Shown: positions 1-10,076, numbered from the stretch's first letter. The stretch is 64,000 nucleotides of DNA from Acinetobacter lanii (GCF_011578285.1 NZ_CP049916.1:3344301-3408300), one strand, 5' to 3'. Translations and numbers: made by a program. The notes: generated by a model not told the origin, from the sequence alone.

Positions 1-1
1 G

Positions 2-391
2 ACCACCTATGGTGAAAATATTGGTGTAATGGCCGTGACCCGTGTCTATTCCACGATTGTGTTTGCGATTGCTGGTGTGTTTGCAGTATTGCTCGGTTTA
101 TCGCCTAAATTTGGTGCGGTGATTCATACCATTCCTGTGGCGATCTTAACTGGGGCTTCAATTGTAGTGTTTGGTCTGATCACCATTGCTGGTGCCAAAA
201 TTTGGATTGAGAACAAAGTTGATTTTTCTCAAAACAAAAACCTGATGGTGGCTGCCGTGACCATTATTTTAGGCACTGGAGACTTCGCTATGGAATTTGG
301 TAGCTTTAACTTGGGTGGGATTGGGACGGCAACGTTTGTGGCGCTGATTTTAAACTGGTTCTTTAGTTTAAGAGAAAAAAATGCCGATTAA
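2..391 (+). CDS. uraA: Uracil/xanthine permease (NCS2 family), C-terminal part
   Basis: Partial gene: the reading frame is open from base 2 and the first 129 visible residues are the C-terminal end of a nucleobase:cation symporter (NCS2, UraA-like). The stretch TTYGENIGVMAVTRVYS is the conserved family segment around transmembrane helix 10 and is almost identical to E. coli UraA as I know it. Three or four hydrophobic helices follow and the protein ends in a short charged tail (REKNAD). The family imports uracil with protons across the inner membrane. The start lies left of the window. A rho-independent terminator follows 30 bp after the stop. Distinguishing uracil from xanthine specificity would need the missing N-terminal part. 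Confidence 0.85.
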   Translation, partial: TTYGENIGVMAVTRVYSTIVFAIAGVFAVLLGLSPKFGAVIHTIPVAILTGASIVVFGLITIAGAKIWIENKVDFSQNKNLMVAAVTIILGTGDFAMEFGSFNLGGIGTATFVALILNWFFSLREKNAD

Positions 392-419
392 GCATTTGAG
401 TGCTTCCTAAATCGATGTT

Positions 420-447
420 AAAAAGTAGCCTCAAGGCTACTTTTTTT
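420..447 (+). terminator. Rho-independent terminator after uraA
   Basis: GTAGCC and GGCTAC arms around TCAA, with flanking A/T pairs and a run of seven T, 30 bp after the uraA stop codon. Confidence 0.85.
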
Positions 448-545
448 ATGCTCAATCATTTTGATATTTTGATCAACCTTTGATAATTTTTGCGCTAAAT
501 CTCGTTATGATAAGGTCACTTAATCGCCATTTTTTAGGAACATGG

Positions 546-1445
546 ATGCGCCTGGATTTTTTTGATTTTCAGCTTTTTCTGAATGTGATGGAGTGTGGCA
601 GTTTGACCAAAGGTGCAGAACAGAGTGCCATTTCCCTGCAAGCGGCCAGCGAACGCATCAAAAAAATCGAACAGCAATTCCAAGTCAGTTTATTTACTCG
701 GCATGCTTCCGGGGTCAAGCTCACCCTTGCCGGGCAAAGTTTTGCCGAACATGCGCAACAACTGATGCAACAGTCACAACAGCTCGAACAGGCGATGCTG
801 CCCTTTGCAACAGGCACACACTCCAGCATGACCCTATGGTGTAACTCATCGGCACAAAGTGAGTATTTACCGGCACTGTTGCCGCAATATTTGATGGAAA
901 ATCCGCAACTGCAGATTGAATTGAAAGAAGCGGAAAGTACCGATATCGTGCATGCCTTACAACAAGGCAGCGCCAAGTTGGGCTTGATTTCAAGTTTCTT
1001 TGATACGCAAAATTTAAAAAGCTTGGCCTTTGCTGACGACCCTTTGGTGCTGATTTGCCCGATCGATCATGCATTGACGCACAAACAAAGTCTGCATTTA
1101 AAAGACACGTTACAGTATGCCTTTGTCGGACTGATGCAATACCATTCCTTACAACAGTCGATTGAGTCCCAAGCCAAACTGTTAGGCTTTCCCATTCAAT
1201 ATCGCTTACGTTTACCCAACTTTTCAGCCATGGCACAGGTGGTGTCTAACGGCGTTGGGATTGCGATCATACCCAAGCGTGCAGCGCAACGTTTAGGGCC
1301 TCATTATGCTTTTCAACAGGTGGCATTATTCGGTGAATGGGCCAACCGACAACTGTTATTGGCAGCCAAAGATTTTGACCAACTGCCGCAAAGCTATCAG
1401 CATTTCAGTCAATTTTTAATTCAAAACAAAGCTCATGTCCTTTAA
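546..1445 (+). CDS. LysR-family transcriptional regulator
   Basis: A 299-residue protein with the LysR layout: an N-terminal winged helix-turn-helix (about residues 4-62, with FLNVMECGSLTKGAEQSAIS and the following QAASERIKKIE typical of the family) and a C-terminal periplasmic-binding-like effector domain from about residue 88. The frame is open upstream to 480, but the start at 546 is preferred because AGGAA lies 5 bases before it and the protein then begins exactly where LysR proteins usually do. It is convergent with the TSUP permease gene at 1490-2227. LysR regulators often control a nearby gene, but the target here is not evident, and no divergent partner is present. Confidence 0.85.
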   Translation: MRLDFFDFQLFLNVMECGSLTKGAEQSAISLQAASERIKKIEQQFQVSLFTRHASGVKLTLAGQSFAEHAQQLMQQSQQLEQAMLPFATGTHSSMTLWCNSSAQSEYLPALLPQYLMENPQLQIELKEAESTDIVHALQQGSAKLGLISSFFDTQNLKSLAFADDPLVLICPIDHALTHKQSLHLKDTLQYAFVGLMQYHSLQQSIESQAKLLGFPIQYRLRLPNFSAMAQVVSNGVGIAIIPKRAAQRLGPHYAFQQVALFGEWANRQLLLAAKDFDQLPQSYQHFSQFLIQNKAHVL

Positions 1446-1489
1446 AACCGAGTACATCACTCATCATTTTTTGGCTTTAAGCTGAGGCA

Positions 1490-2227
1490 TTACAGCCAGC
1501 CCAATTGATGCAACACCATATACAGACCAAAAATCACCAAGCCGGCAAAAAATACTTTACGAAATTTCTGTTCAGGAATGCGATAACGGATTTTGGTGCC
1601 CAGCCACATCCCGATTAAGGCCGGAAGCAAGGCAATCAACGACATTTGATAATCAATCGGGGTATCTTTGACTGGATGCAGATGTAAATACACTGCCAAG
1701 CATAAGGTGGACACAGTAAAAGCCAACCCCAAGGCTTGAACCAATTCATCGCGCTTTAAATGTAAAGATTGCAAATACGGCACCACCGGAATCACCACCA
1801 CACCGGTGGCCACGGTCAATGCACCACCCAAATAGCCCATGATCGGAGATAACCAATGTTCATGTTTGGATACGTTCGGCATGCTTTTGGCAAATAAGCC
1901 ATACACACCATAAAGTGCCAACATACCGCCCAATAAGGCTTCACTGTGAAAACTGCCATGCCCCAAAGTCGGGAAGACACTCCAAGCTGAACCCACGATA
2001 ATCCCGAGCAATAAGGGCCAAAAACGTCGTATCAGTTTCAGCACCTGCCCTTCTGCAAACAACTGCCAGACATTGGTCACCATAGAGGGAATAATCAGTA
2101 AGGTCGCTGCTTGAAATGGACTGATGACTAAGCTCAATAGTCCCATCGATACCGCAGGTAAACCGAGGCCAAGGGTGCCTTTAATCATACCAGCAAGGGC
2201 AAATACAAAAATTACAAAGGCAAGCAT
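1490..2227 (-). CDS. TSUP-family (TauE/SafE-like) membrane permease
   Basis: 245 residues, highly hydrophobic, with about seven or eight predicted membrane helices. The opening segment (FVFALAGMIKGTLGLGLPAV) carries the G-x-G-x-G-x-P signature of the TauE/SafE/TSUP family, and a second related half follows near GYLGGALTVATGVVVIPVV. The family exports or imports small organic anions such as sulfite, sulfoacetate or other sulfur compounds. The substrate cannot be read from sequence. It converges on the LysR gene with a 44-bp gap, so the two are not an operon. Confidence 0.8.
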   Translation of the reverse strand: MLAFVIFVFALAGMIKGTLGLGLPAVSMGLLSLVISPFQAATLLIIPSMVTNVWQLFAEGQVLKLIRRFWPLLLGIIVGSAWSVFPTLGHGSFHSEALLGGMLALYGVYGLFAKSMPNVSKHEHWLSPIMGYLGGALTVATGVVVIPVVPYLQSLHLKRDELVQALGLAFTVSTLCLAVYLHLHPVKDTPIDYQMSLIALLPALIGMWLGTKIRYRIPEQKFRKVFFAGLVIFGLYMVLHQLGWL

Positions 2228-2301
2228 AGGCTGTCCGCATCACAGAGAATGTTCATGCTATAAAAATGAAAGGACTTTTCCTATTCGTATTTTTTGAATT
2301 G

Positions 2302-2324
2302 AGCCTCAAGCAAAAATTGAGGCT
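2302..2324. repeat. Inverted repeat upstream of the TSUP gene
   Basis: AGCCTCAA / TTGAGGCT arms around a 7-base loop. It lies between the TSUP gene and the chorismate-mutase terminator. There is no strong T-tract, so it is a hairpin of unknown role. Confidence 0.4.
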
Positions 2325-2361
2325 ACAGTTATTTGTACTGATTAAAATCTAGAAATAAAAA

Positions 2362-2390
2362 ATGAGGCCCGACGGCCTCATGATTAAAAC
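2362..2390 (-). terminator. Rho-independent terminator of the chorismate-mutase operon
   Basis: The stem ATGAGGCC/GGCCTCAT with a CGAC loop is followed on the minus strand by a run of T. It sits about 55 bp past the stop codon of the chorismate-mutase-like gene. Confidence 0.8.
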
Positions 2391-2437
2391 AATGGATAAG
2401 CTGAATAAAAATTGAAGCTTGAACTTAAATCCTTAGC

Positions 2438-2743
2438 TTAAGGACGAAACTCTTTCAGCTCACGTTGAATAAAATGCTGAATCAAATCGCGATAAATATT
2501 TTCCACTAAGTTTGGATCGACACTGTGTTCTTGCGCCAAATGTCGCACCTTTTGAATCACTTGTTCAGAACGTTCAGGCGATTGTACGTCTTGTTCTGAA
2601 CGTTTAAAACGCACAGCTTGGTCCACATAATGCTGACGGCTCGCGATCAGCTCTACTATGGCTTGGTCAATTTGATCTATTTTTTCACGCGCTTGTGACA
2701 GCGACTGGCACTTTTCGTTATTCATCTTCACTTGATTCTGCAT
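2438..2743 (-). CDS. Chorismate mutase (AroQ-type) domain protein
   Basis: A 101-residue all-helical protein resembling AroQ-class chorismate mutase and the related isochorismate-pyruvate lyase PchB. The helix 1 pattern R-x3-D-x2-D-x2-I-x2-L-I-x2-R is present (R19, D23, D26, R36), followed by K47 and a PERSEQVI segment that matches the family's second substrate-binding region. AroQ converts chorismate to prephenate for Phe/Tyr synthesis. The gene overlaps the end of the upstream gene. An alternative start at 2725 (Met7) would give an 8-bp overlap of the ATGAATAA type, typical of translational coupling. As a lone small domain it may be a monofunctional mutase or a regulatory relative. Catalysis is inferred, not shown. 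Confidence 0.75.
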   Translation of the reverse strand: MQNQVKMNNEKCQSLSQAREKIDQIDQAIVELIASRQHYVDQAVRFKRSEQDVQSPERSEQVIQKVRHLAQEHSVDPNLVENIYRDLIQHFIQRELKEFRP

Positions 2744-4040
2744 GTTTGTGCTCTAAGTCATTATCAGATTTGTACTTTTGTTCTAACACATTACTGAAAA
2801 TACTTTCAATCATCCAGACACGATATAAGCTATTAAACACATAGCTTTTACCATCAAGACGCAATTCAATCACCGGAAAGTCCGGTTGTGACTTCATTTC
2901 ACAGCTTAAATCATTGTCTTTAAGCTTTTTCTCAATATCGTCTTCAGTCAGTTGTTCGATATGGAGTTCACGTTGGATTTTGTGTACATGCGCCCGGAAA
3001 GACAAGTCTTTGCCTTTGGCCCACACTGATTCCAAAATTCGATACATCACGTCAGTGCGCTGCTCTTCTGGCACGCTATAAAACAACTTGGCAATGTTCA
3101 GGGTCGCAGGCTCAGTTGGACGACAGAACGGCGTGAATTGCACCCCTGTACGTTTCGATAAGCGTGTCGCTAAACTCCAATCAAACAAATCACGCCCTTT
3201 ATAACTCAGCGGATAGATTTTGAGATCGATGTCATAGTAATCGGCGAGTTCTTCTTTGATATAGGCCAACAATAACCAACTGATCGGGTCTTCTAAGGCT
3301 ACATATAAATCCAGCTCGGGATTCATTTCCTGAATTTCACTCAGCTCTTCTGCATCATTCATCAAATGCTCACGCCATTCGATATGATTGATCAAAAAGA
3401 TCGGATTACCGGTGAGTAATTTTTGTTGTTTTAGACGGCGGGTTAAGCGCAGTAAATCATCCACTGCATGATATTTACGTCCGCCGATTTCAAAGTAACT
3501 GGCAAGCACGGGCGTATGTTCAAACTGACGTTCTTCAACCTGCTGTTCTTTTTGATGCTGACTCGCCATGACATACAAGGTACGTAATTTTCCATACTGT
3601 TGTTGCCACAACATGTGAAAGACATCTTCGAGTAAATATAAGAAATTTTGATCTTTCAACGGGGTGTTTCGAAGAATTTTTTCCGCTTGCGCCAAAGCCT
3701 CTGCACTGGGCAATTCAGGCTTTTCATTGTCAAAACCAAAACGATGTTGATACGCTAAAATTTGCGCATCACGCAAACTATAATCGCGCCACTCGTCTGC
3801 GGTCATGCCATTGGGAGCTTCGGCTGCGGTGTCTGAAATAATGATCTTTAAGGGCTTAATTTCTTCACTCAAAATCTCATTCAGCTGGATCAATTGCTGT
3901 ACTGCAAGATAGCTATACACATCATCCAAACGTAAATAAATACGCAGTCCCTGAGCAGTGGACAATGCCTCTTGGCGAATCGGTTTTTGATAAAACCAAC
4001 TCGATCGGAGGGGATCGAACCAACGGCGTAACAGTGACAT
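2718..4040 (-). CDS. Thioredoxin-fold DsbA/HCCA-isomerase-like protein
   Basis: 440 residues from the preferred start (MSLLRRWF); the frame is open to 4118. The sequence appears to hold two thioredoxin-like/DSBA-type segments: one after RIYLRLDDVYSYLAVQQL (about residues 33-50) and one after ELDLYVALEDPISWLLLAY. These resemble 2-hydroxychromene-2-carboxylate isomerase (HCCA) N-termini, where the strand and S-Y or S-W helix bind glutathione-type substrates. There is no CxxC motif, so a redox role is unlikely. It is translationally coupled to the chorismate-mutase-like gene, which suggests a shared process, but I cannot name its substrate. The HCCA assignment is from fold-level resemblance. Confidence 0.65.
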   Translation of the reverse strand: MSLLRRWFDPLRSSWFYQKPIRQEALSTAQGLRIYLRLDDVYSYLAVQQLIQLNEILSEEIKPLKIIISDTAAEAPNGMTADEWRDYSLRDAQILAYQHRFGFDNEKPELPSAEALAQAEKILRNTPLKDQNFLYLLEDVFHMLWQQQYGKLRTLYVMASQHQKEQQVEERQFEHTPVLASYFEIGGRKYHAVDDLLRLTRRLKQQKLLTGNPIFLINHIEWREHLMNDAEELSEIQEMNPELDLYVALEDPISWLLLAYIKEELADYYDIDLKIYPLSYKGRDLFDWSLATRLSKRTGVQFTPFCRPTEPATLNIAKLFYSVPEEQRTDVMYRILESVWAKGKDLSFRAHVHKIQRELHIEQLTEDDIEKKLKDNDLSCEMKSQPDFPVIELRLDGKSYVFNSLYRVWMIESIFSNVLEQKYKSDNDLEHKHAESSEDE

Positions 4041-4278
4041 GAGAGAAAGCCTCGAATTAATACCCGATAAAGATACGTCATGAAAATACGCATTTAATAC
4101 AGCGTATGCTAAATTCACAGTGAGGGATGGGTTTCACTGTAAAATAAATGTAATTTGATCTAAAACTTATATCAATTCAAGCCCAAATGTTCAATGATCT
4201 GGTTTAAATTTAAATCAAAACATCTCGACCAGATTTGGCTATTCTCAACTGATTTAACGACAAATTTCTGTATACTGC

Positions 4279-4314
4279 ATAAAAAAAGCACTCTTTAAAG
4301 AGTGCTTTTTTGAC
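4279..4314 (-). terminator. Terminator downstream of ilvD
   Basis: GCACTCTTTAAAGAGTGC palindrome flanked by A-runs and T-runs on both sides, so it could terminate in either direction. It lies 18 bp past the ilvD stop. Confidence 0.85.
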
Positions 4315-4331
4315 ATAAAATCTAAAGCGAC

Positions 4332-6161
4332 TTAGAGTTCACGCACTGCGCCTTTTGAAGCACTGGTGGTGTGCATCGCATAGGCTTTCAATGCTTTCGA
4401 AATTTTACGTGGACGCTGTTCAGCAGGCACCCAACCTTTGGCCTCTTGCGCTGCACGACGTTCAGCCATCACAGCATCATCGACCGCCAAGTGAATGCTA
4501 CGGTTTGGAATATCAATTTCGATACGATCGCCATCTTCAACCAAACCAATCGCACCACCTTCCGCCGCTTCAGGCGACACGTGACCAATCGATAGACCTG
4601 ATGAACCACCAGAGAAACGACCATCGGTCAGCAATGCACAATCTTTACCTAAACCTTTCGATTTTAAGTAACTGGTTGGATACAACATTTCTTGCATACC
4701 CGGTCCACCACGTGGACCTTCGTAACGAATCACCACCACATCACCTGCGGTGATTTTGCCACCCAAAATCGCTTCGACTGCTGAATCTTGGCTTTCAAAC
4801 ACGCGCGCTGTGCCGTTGAATTTCAAAATCGAATCATCCACACCAGCTGTTTTCACAATACAGCCTTCAAGTGCGATGTTGCCGTAAAGTACCGCCAAAC
4901 CACCATCTTGTGAGAAGGCGTTTGCGACATTACGAATCACACCATTGTCACGGTCACCATCTAAACGTGAGTAGTAACGGTCTTGTGAGAATGCCGTTTG
5001 TGTTGGTACACCGCCCGGCGCTGATTTAAAGAAGGTATAGACCTCTTCGTCTTCAGTACGCATGATGTCCCATTTGTCTAAAGCATCTTTGAGGGTTTTT
5101 TCATGCACGGTTGGTACCGAGGTATCGAGTAATCCTGCACGATCTAGCTCACCCAAAATCGACATGATGCCACCGGCACGATGTACGTCTTCCATATGCA
5201 CGTCTTGTTTTGCCGGTGCAACTTTACACAGTACCGGCACTTTACGTGACAAACGATCGATATCGGTCATGGTGAAGTCGACTTCTGCTTCATTGGCTGC
5301 TGCCAATAAGTGAAGTACGGTATTGGTTGAACCACCCATTGAAATATCTAGCGTCATGGCATTTTCAAAGGCGGCTTTGCTGGCAATTGAACGTGGCAAC
5401 ACGCTGTAATCATTTTGCTCATAATGACGTTTGGTGATCTCAACGATCAACTGACCTGCTTTTTCAAATAGCTTTTTACGGTTGGCATGCGTTGCAAGTG
5501 TTGAACCATTGCCCGGTAAAGATAAGCCTAAAGCTTCAGTCAAACAGTTCATTGAGTTTGCGGTAAACATGCCTGAACATGAACCACAAGTTGGACATGC
5601 TGAACGTTCATAGGCTGCCACTTCTTCATCTGTGAAGCTGTCATCGGCTGCCACGACCATTGCATCGACTAAGTCGATTGCATGTTCATTGCCACGGATT
5701 TTGACTTTACCCGCTTCCATTGGACCGCCTGACACAAACACTACTGGAATGTTCAGACGCATCGATGCCATCAACATCCCCGGGGTAATTTTGTCACAGT
5801 TCGAGATACAGACCATGGCATCGGCACAGTGTGCATTGACCATGTACTCCACCGAGTCCGCAATCAGGTCACGTGATGGTAATGAATACAGCATTCCGTC
5901 ATGTCCCATCGCAATGCCGTCATCGACTGCAATGGTATTAAATTCTTTTGCCACACCGCCTGCTTGTTCAATTTGACGTGCCACCAATTGACCTAAGTCT
6001 TTTAAATGCACATGACCGGGTACAAACTGAGTGAAGGAGTTCACCACGGCAATAATCGGTTTGCCAAAATCTTCGTCTTTCATACCGGTTGCACGCCATA
6101 AGCCACGTGCGCCAGCCATATTTCTTCCGTGTGTCGATGTTTTTGAACGATAGTCAGGCAT
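4332..6161 (-). CDS. ilvD: Dihydroxy-acid dehydratase
   Basis: 609 residues, close to the about 616 of E. coli IlvD. It dehydrates 2,3-dihydroxy-isovalerate and -methylvalerate to the 2-oxo acids in valine, leucine and isoleucine synthesis. Iron-sulfur and active-site signatures are all present: CDKITPGM (C122), [18 protein letters not shown] (near residues 193-210), the N-terminal [17 protein letters not shown] and the C-terminal [20 protein letters not shown]. The frame continues to 6206, but the start at 6161 gives the conserved [14 protein letters not shown] start and has GGAA 6-9 bases upstream. It stands alone here, without the other ilv genes. Confidence 0.97.
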   Translation of the reverse strand: MPDYRSKTSTHGRNMAGARGLWRATGMKDEDFGKPIIAVVNSFTQFVPGHVHLKDLGQLVARQIEQAGGVAKEFNTIAVDDGIAMGHDGMLYSLPSRDLIADSVEYMVNAHCADAMVCISNCDKITPGMLMASMRLNIPVVFVSGGPMEAGKVKIRGNEHAIDLVDAMVVAADDSFTDEEVAAYERSACPTCGSCSGMFTANSMNCLTEALGLSLPGNGSTLATHANRKKLFEKAGQLIVEITKRHYEQNDYSVLPRSIASKAAFENAMTLDISMGGSTNTVLHLLAAANEAEVDFTMTDIDRLSRKVPVLCKVAPAKQDVHMEDVHRAGGIMSILGELDRAGLLDTSVPTVHEKTLKDALDKWDIMRTEDEEVYTFFKSAPGGVPTQTAFSQDRYYSRLDGDRDNGVIRNVANAFSQDGGLAVLYGNIALEGCIVKTAGVDDSILKFNGTARVFESQDSAVEAILGGKITAGDVVVIRYEGPRGGPGMQEMLYPTSYLKSKGLGKDCALLTDGRFSGGSSGLSIGHVSPEAAEGGAIGLVEDGDRIEIDIPNRSIHLAVDDAVMAERRAAQEAKGWVPAEQRPRKISKALKAYAMHTTSASKGAVREL

Positions 6162-6297
6162 AGTTATTTCCAACAAGTTGTGCTCGAAATGAATTCTTTG
6201 ATTCACTCTGGCTGAAGGGTACTTAATATAAAGCTAAATCAGTTGTTGCAAATAGACAGTTTACTACAGCTTAATGAGGAACAACTGATCGAAATAT

Positions 6298-6316
6298 AAA
6301 AGCCACACAGGCTTTG
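6298..6316 (-). terminator. Weak hairpin, possible end of the pilus operon transcript
   Basis: AAAGCC / GGCTTT arms around a 5-base loop, followed on the minus strand by TTATATTT. It is about 130 bp past the tip-adhesin stop. The short stem makes the call tentative. Confidence 0.35.
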
Positions 6317-6448
6317 TATTTCACTTATAAAGAATAGGAATTGGATAGAACTAATATAGCGCTATAGACTCAATTTAAATACAAAACTTTCATGAATCTT
6401 TTTTTAATTTTGTATAAGTAAAATTTATCAATAGTTATCTACTTCACT

Positions 6449-7543
6449 TCATGGATAGCTCACACTGATAATCGCTTGACTGTTGACTAGGCCTGCAAGT
6501 GTAGGATCACTCGACAATTTATAATAAGAAGCTCTAAAATTTTTGGTTATAAAAACATAGGTCTTAGAATTTGTTGTTGTACCAAAATTGAAACCAGCAT
6601 TGTAATAGACGGGCCTATTTAAATCTGTATCCTGTACTTTTATACCGACGTTGCTTTCAGTATTGGTATTTTTCAATACGAAAGACGTATTATCCACTTG
6701 ATTATTATCAATCATCATACCCGTGAGCGTGCGGGCCACGCCTTGAGGATTACACTTGGCAACCACACTAAATGCAGTTGCACCAGCTTCAGCCCCTGCA
6801 CCATTTAAGGCAATATCGGGAATACTGGGTAAAGTGACCGTTTGATTGTCTATTTCACAGGTTTTAATCGGTGCTGGATTCACATTTAACCATATTTTTG
6901 TCTCCTGACTAATTGTAACTTCTGAACCGCCTAGGGCTGCTGTCCTATCTCGCATATTCACAGTTAATACACCGATATTAATTGGAATATTATGAATTGA
7001 TGTTGTGGGAATATCCGTGAAATAGAACCTGACTTGGGTGATATTTAAATCTTGCCCAAAGTTAATAAGATTTGAGTTAATGATAAAGTCTTTTGTACCC
7101 AGCCAAGCTGTCAAGTCATCTTTAAACCAAAAGCTAATATAGGCATGATTATCTATAAATTCATTACCTGTATTTTTTATTTTAAAAAATAGATAACCAG
7201 TACCGTCAAAGCTTGTAGAACGACTACTATCGATATTACTGTTACCCGCAAATGCATTAAACTTTGAAATTTTCCCTACGCCTGTTGACACACCTAAATC
7301 GCTGGTACAATTGATTAAATTTTTACTTTTAATCTCATAACTATAAAAATCATAGATATTATGACTGTCCTTATAGTTCATATCCACACTGAACGTGTTA
7401 TAAATATGAGGAGATCTGTCTGCATGCAAATAACTTGAAAGCTGGCCTTGACATGTGAGCTTTGCATGCGTTGTTGAACAAAAACTGAATATGATGAGAA
7501 AAAGGCTAAAACCCATATTAATTTTCATTTTTACACTCAACAT
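6449..7543 (-). CDS. Fimbrial tip adhesin / minor pilin
   Basis: 364 residues with a signal peptide (cleavage near THA-KLTC at about residue 28). The C-terminal half, beginning near CEIDNQTVTLPSIP, is a classical pilin domain: a paired cysteine (AKC), an alternating hydrophobic strand pattern, and a final ISVSYP strand with the penultimate tyrosine used in donor-strand exchange. The N-terminal half (about 30-230) is unlike the pilin and is probably the receptor-binding lectin-like domain. This two-domain layout at the end of a chaperone-usher operon is typical of tip adhesins such as FimH or MrkD. The gene overlaps the end of the usher gene by 26 bp, supporting co-translation. The receptor is unknown. 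Confidence 0.8.
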   Translation of the reverse strand: MLSVKMKINMGFSLFLIIFSFCSTTHAKLTCQGQLSSYLHADRSPHIYNTFSVDMNYKDSHNIYDFYSYEIKSKNLINCTSDLGVSTGVGKISKFNAFAGNSNIDSSRSTSFDGTGYLFFKIKNTGNEFIDNHAYISFWFKDDLTAWLGTKDFIINSNLINFGQDLNITQVRFYFTDIPTTSIHNIPINIGVLTVNMRDRTAALGGSEVTISQETKIWLNVNPAPIKTCEIDNQTVTLPSIPDIALNGAGAEAGATAFSVVAKCNPQGVARTLTGMMIDNNQVDNTSFVLKNTNTESNVGIKVQDTDLNRPVYYNAGFNFGTTTNSKTYVFITKNFRASYYKLSSDPTLAGLVNSQAIISVSYP

Positions 7544-10076
7544 CTAATATTAATAATTTTCTAATATTTTTTTGATTTTTTCTCATAGCATCAATTTTGC
7601 ATAATTGAGGGGATTGTTCACCCCACTTTATAGTCCCTCCGGTAGTCACTATATCGATATTATTTAAGAAGATCTGATTAGACTGTCCAAAAACACCAAT
7701 AATATGATCCTTTGAGTCTTTAACTTGAGTCCCAATCGGTACTTTATTGTTGTTAGAGAGTTGAATATTTAAAATAAGATTTGAAATTGCATTGGCTTTA
7801 AATTTAACCAAACTAGAACTATAACGTCTTGGAATAACTTCAGCTTGATTCGAGCTTAATTCAACATCTAGCGGCAAATGGTTGCTGTCTAAACCCACGT
7901 TATTTAAATCATAGGGCGTCAGACTCGAATAAATCGCATTGCCAAAACGATCTATTTTGGCTCCTTGGTTATTTTGAACATAGGCACCTTTAGCCCCTTT
8001 AGCATGGATAATTGCGAAAGTGTCTGAAAGCTGATTTGTCAAAGTTAACCCATGTCGATGCAATACAGCTGCGCCATTGAGATTGATACCGAGCTGTTGC
8101 TTCTGGCTATCGACCACTGTGGTATTTAAATTCAAATTTGCTTGAGTTCGATTGTAGTTTAAATTGGCTGCGATGGATGATTTGGATTGATGCTCGATGC
8201 GTGAATGATTGGCAGATACAGAATATCCAAATTGATTATGTTCCCCCCCGCTTCCAGACATCCCAATAAAACTATTGAGGGGATTTCCGGCAGTGTTGGC
8301 CTGTTGAGCAGTAGAGTAGACGTACAGCTTTCTTCTTTTTAAATCTAATGGAATATTTAAACTGGCGTTCCAACGTGTTTCATTTTGATCTGTAGAGACA
8401 TTGGAATTTTGGCTTACACTCAATGAGTAATTGAGTTTGTTCCAAAAATTGGAGTAGCCCAAACTCAACTGATCATAACGATTGCCTGATTTCCAATAGT
8501 TATTTCTTGAAGTACTGAGATAAATAGAGCCGTATTTAGACTTTGAAAAATTTTTACTTAATGAAATATTAAATTGATTTTTTAATTGATCATTGTCTTG
8601 ATAATCATCTATCTCAAATTGATTTAAATCTTGATAATTCAATTTGGAAAAAACTTGACTCAGTGTGGTAAATTTTTTGGATTGGTAAATTGAATTTAAA
8701 CTCAAAAAACTGTTCAGCGGGAGATAATGGTATTGATAAGAAAGTCGATATTGTTGACCATGAATTTTCTGTTCAAATAAATTTTCTACTGAAAAATCTG
8801 TTTCTAATTTTATAGCGCCCATAAAAGTATTAACCCCTAGACCCAATGCATAGTCTTGGTAAGGCTCACTATAATTCGATCCGGCATTTAAAGTGAGATA
8901 GTTGGATAATCCATACTGCATACTGAATTGTCCAATGTATTGATCACTCGTGATTTGAGTTAAACGATATTTACCAATCGAGCTTGAATAATTAAACTGC
9001 CCGATGCGTACCAGGTTCATATTGCCCTGTAACGGCACCATGAAACTATGTTTTTCGCCGCCATTTTCAGTGACCTGAACCTTCAAATCACCATCACTCG
9101 ACATCGCAACTAAGTCGTTAATTTCAAATGTACCAGCAGGTACACTGCGCTCAAAAATTTTATTCCCTCTTTGGAAAATACTGACCAATGCATTGGTATT
9201 GGCTATTCCTCGAATCACAGGGGTATATAAACGTAAAGAATTGGGTAGCATACTGACATCTGAAGCTAACTGAATCCCACGCATGGGTACAGTCTGATTC
9301 ATATAATTCTGAGTCAGTAGATCGCCCAAAGTTAATCTTGATTTTAGCTTCAACAGATCCGTTGAAATGCTATGCGATGAAGCATGATAGCTTTTTAAAT
9401 CATGATCTTGTGAATCAAAATAACCCGAGTGTCGATAGTTCCAGCCGAAGAGGTTGGCTCCTCCGTTGACACTGAGATAAGAACTGGACTGATTTTTAGC
9501 TTGATGATCGATACTCGAATAATGGGAATATTGATACGCTAAAAATGCTGAACTGACGCCTTTATCAAATTTATCCGGTGGGATATAGCCATGAGGACGC
9601 TGATTGATTAACACCAACGGCAAAGAGATCTGTAAAGATAAGTTACTTTGATCTAAATCATAATAGGCATCTGGGCTTAATTCCTTAATGGTTAAGCACT
9701 CTTTCTTTGGCAATTTTTCAATGATTTCTTTTTTTAAATCTAAATTTTTTAATAGGTTTTCATCAATACATAAAACGGCTGTGGACGATGAGTCTAAGTG
9801 TTTAAAACTGAGTAGCTGTTCACCAATAGCTTGCTGATTAATTTTAGTATTGAGTGAGTAGACACCCGTATTAACAGCATTAGCTTGCGCTATCTTGATG
9901 ATATCACTGTCAAATTGTGCCCCCCCAAAAAAAGAGCGAGTGTCGTATGAATAAATTTTACTGCTGACTAAAAGTTCGATTTGTTTTTTTTCATCATCAG
10001 AAGACTTAGTTACTTGCGCATGTGAAATGCTTGCAATGGAAGTAAAAAATAATAATGAATAGAAACACTTAATCAT
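7518..10076 (-). CDS. Fimbrial outer-membrane usher (FimD/PapC family)
   Basis: 852 residues, the usual length of an usher. The signal peptide is about residues 1-20 (ending SHA). An N-terminal periplasmic domain follows, with a cysteine pair (VLCIDE and KKECLTI). Next comes the long 24-strand barrel rich in Y/S/N alternation with the plug region near RLYTPVIRGIANTNALVSIFQRGNKIFERSVPAGTFEI, the best-conserved part of ushers (split over more than one motif here). C-terminal plug-like domains with the last cysteine pair (QLCKID, DVECKNEN) end the protein. It threads chaperone-bound subunits to the cell surface. It starts 7 bp after the chaperone stop. Confidence 0.93.
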   Translation of the reverse strand: MIKCFYSLLFFTSIASISHAQVTKSSDDEKKQIELLVSSKIYSYDTRSFFGGAQFDSDIIKIAQANAVNTGVYSLNTKINQQAIGEQLLSFKHLDSSSTAVLCIDENLLKNLDLKKEIIEKLPKKECLTIKELSPDAYYDLDQSNLSLQISLPLVLINQRPHGYIPPDKFDKGVSSAFLAYQYSHYSSIDHQAKNQSSSYLSVNGGANLFGWNYRHSGYFDSQDHDLKSYHASSHSISTDLLKLKSRLTLGDLLTQNYMNQTVPMRGIQLASDVSMLPNSLRLYTPVIRGIANTNALVSIFQRGNKIFERSVPAGTFEINDLVAMSSDGDLKVQVTENGGEKHSFMVPLQGNMNLVRIGQFNYSSSIGKYRLTQITSDQYIGQFSMQYGLSNYLTLNAGSNYSEPYQDYALGLGVNTFMGAIKLETDFSVENLFEQKIHGQQYRLSYQYHYLPLNSFLSLNSIYQSKKFTTLSQVFSKLNYQDLNQFEIDDYQDNDQLKNQFNISLSKNFSKSKYGSIYLSTSRNNYWKSGNRYDQLSLGYSNFWNKLNYSLSVSQNSNVSTDQNETRWNASLNIPLDLKRRKLYVYSTAQQANTAGNPLNSFIGMSGSGGEHNQFGYSVSANHSRIEHQSKSSIAANLNYNRTQANLNLNTTVVDSQKQQLGINLNGAAVLHRHGLTLTNQLSDTFAIIHAKGAKGAYVQNNQGAKIDRFGNAIYSSLTPYDLNNVGLDSNHLPLDVELSSNQAEVIPRRYSSSLVKFKANAISNLILNIQLSNNNKVPIGTQVKDSKDHIIGVFGQSNQIFLNNIDIVTTGGTIKWGEQSPQLCKIDAMRKNQKNIRKLLILDVECKNEN

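Noticed and set aside
569..1236. Antisense frames across the LysR gene
   Set aside because: Shadows of the coding strand; cysteine-rich nonsense composition.
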